From Xylocopa sonorina (lineage: Eukaryota > Arthropoda > Insecta > Hymenoptera > Apidae), in assembly GCF_050948175.1 (NCBI RefSeq), contig NW_027490112.1, positions 62,001 through 126,000 on the forward strand: a stretch of 64,000 nucleotides of DNA, given 5' to 3'. The first letter of the stretch is position 1. Every line of letters starts with the position of its first letter. The notes under the pieces were generated by a model, which had not been told where the DNA came from, did no database searches, and saw nothing but the letters and a program-made list of their open reading frames with translations. The position numbers were made by a program, and so were the translations under genes. Shown here one piece after another: positions 63,491 to 64,000 of the stretch.

Positions 63491-64000
63491 ATACTACCCA
63501 GTAATTTGCGGCGTGTTGCGTAGTTTCCCGTAGCCCTTGTTAGTTAAACCCACGTCGAGACCATAAATAGACATGCCGTGACTTCAGTATCTCGCGACCT
63601 GAGTGTGTGTACTTGGCTAGGCGTAGTCGAGAGGAGGAGCATTTCGAAGTTTCAAGGGTTGTTCCGCCCCAGGGTTCCCGGGGTCGTGTAGTCTATCCCC
63701 TTTGCTACTTTCTGAGCAGCTGGCGCCCAAGAAAAGTTGTACGTGAGCGGATACCTTGGAACGATAGATCGCTTTAGATTAAAGTACGTTTTACACCTTA
63801 AAGCATTTAGATAATTAACCTCTTCGAGCTTCCCTGACTTACTATATATAGGTTTCCGTCACAACTAATAGGAACCATCACTTTACATAGATATATAGAA
63901 CACACATAGTTTTAAACGTAGAACTGAGAATTTGAGAACTTACGTTGAAACGTTAGTAGTGAGAAATTCCATCGGATTTCATAGAAATTCAGAACTTACT
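63491..64000. other. Non-satellite flanking sequence, no gene recognised
   Basis: The 174-bp pattern stops and base composition changes. 63,500-63,750 is GC-richer, with CCGCCCCAGGGTTCCCGGGG. 63,760-64,000 is AT-rich, with a TATATATA run at 63,843-63,850. No open frame of useful length, tRNA fold or known family was recognised. It may be unique chromosomal sequence or the start of a retroelement (see the next entry). Confidence 0.8.
63514..63718 (+). mobile_element. Weak candidate LTR followed by a primer-binding-site-like motif
   Basis: A TG...CA-bounded stretch (TGTTGCG at 63,514, CTGAGCA ending at 63,718) is followed two bases later by TGGCGCCC at 63,721-63,728. TGGCGCCC matches the start of the lysine-tRNA primer-binding site used by many LTR retroelements, but the next bases (AAGAAAAG) fit that site poorly. 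Inside lie CATAAATAG (63,562-63,570) and TTCAGTAT (63,583-63,590), which resemble a TATA element and an animal initiator. Their spacing of about 22 bp is shorter than usual. No second LTR, target duplication or gag is visible because the window ends. Confidence 0.25.

Noticed and set aside
63610..63690. tRNA-like segment (TGGCTAGGCGTAGTCGAGAG ... GGGTTCCCGGGG)
   Set aside because: The A-box resemblance is partial, the B-box GGTTCGANNCC is not met, and no acceptor stem pairs at a suitable distance.
63843..63850. TATATATA as a promoter in the flank
   Set aside because: A short AT run in AT-rich sequence with no downstream open frame or initiator to support it.

Overview
The window is almost entirely one tandem satellite DNA array, running unbroken from base 1 (it enters already inside the array) to about base 63,490. 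The last ~510 bases are unrelated, non-satellite sequence. The repeat unit is 174 bp. All copies lie head-to-tail in the same orientation, giving about 365 monomers. From the first GCTAGG landmark (base 7) to the last (base 63,340) the distance is 63,333 bp, only 3 bp short of 364 x 174, so unit length is very tightly kept. I found no protein-coding gene, RNA gene, CRISPR array, rRNA, tRNA or transposon inside the array. Short ORFs of about 60-105 codons recur only because 174 is exactly 58 codons. A long, AT-rich satellite with a near-nucleosomal period and higher-order duplications points to a eukaryotic nuclear chromosome, probably centromeric, pericentromeric or another heterochromatic block. 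I do not recognise the satellite family and cannot name the species.

Layout. (1) 1-974: diverged monomers. (2) 975-6,500: a five-monomer duplication overlapping a 15-monomer unit of 2,611 bp present twice in tandem. (3) 6,501-12,437: monomers without long-range order. (4) 12,438-14,786: a five-monomer duplication followed by a two-monomer duplication. (5) 14,787-20,337: mixed monomers, then a 12-monomer unit of 2,088 bp present twice, with no difference in the stretches I compared. (6) 20,338-49,100: a highly homogenised core, a mosaic of segments 0.3-2.6 kb long reused at offsets of 3, 10, 14, 25, 26, 34, 37, 48 and 53 monomers. Exact join points of unequal crossover are visible. (7) 49,100-57,420: less ordered, with several 175-bp monomers. 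(8) 57,421-63,100: diverged monomers, one of a type otherwise seen only at the window's left end. (9) 63,100-63,490: degraded edge monomers. (10) 63,491-64,000: unique flank with a weak candidate for a short LTR plus primer-binding site.

The monomer has internal structure: a perfect 10-bp palindrome (GCGATATCGC), a 5-bp stem CTACG-TAT-CGTAG, and an 8-bp inverted pair (GAAGTGTC / GACACTTC) 38 bp apart. Two broad monomer classes differ at the palindrome and, 50 bp away, at the inverted-repeat arm. This resembles the box-plus / box-minus split of human alpha satellite in form, though with unrelated sequence. The most interesting aspects are this two-class structure, the layered expansion history, and the array edge.
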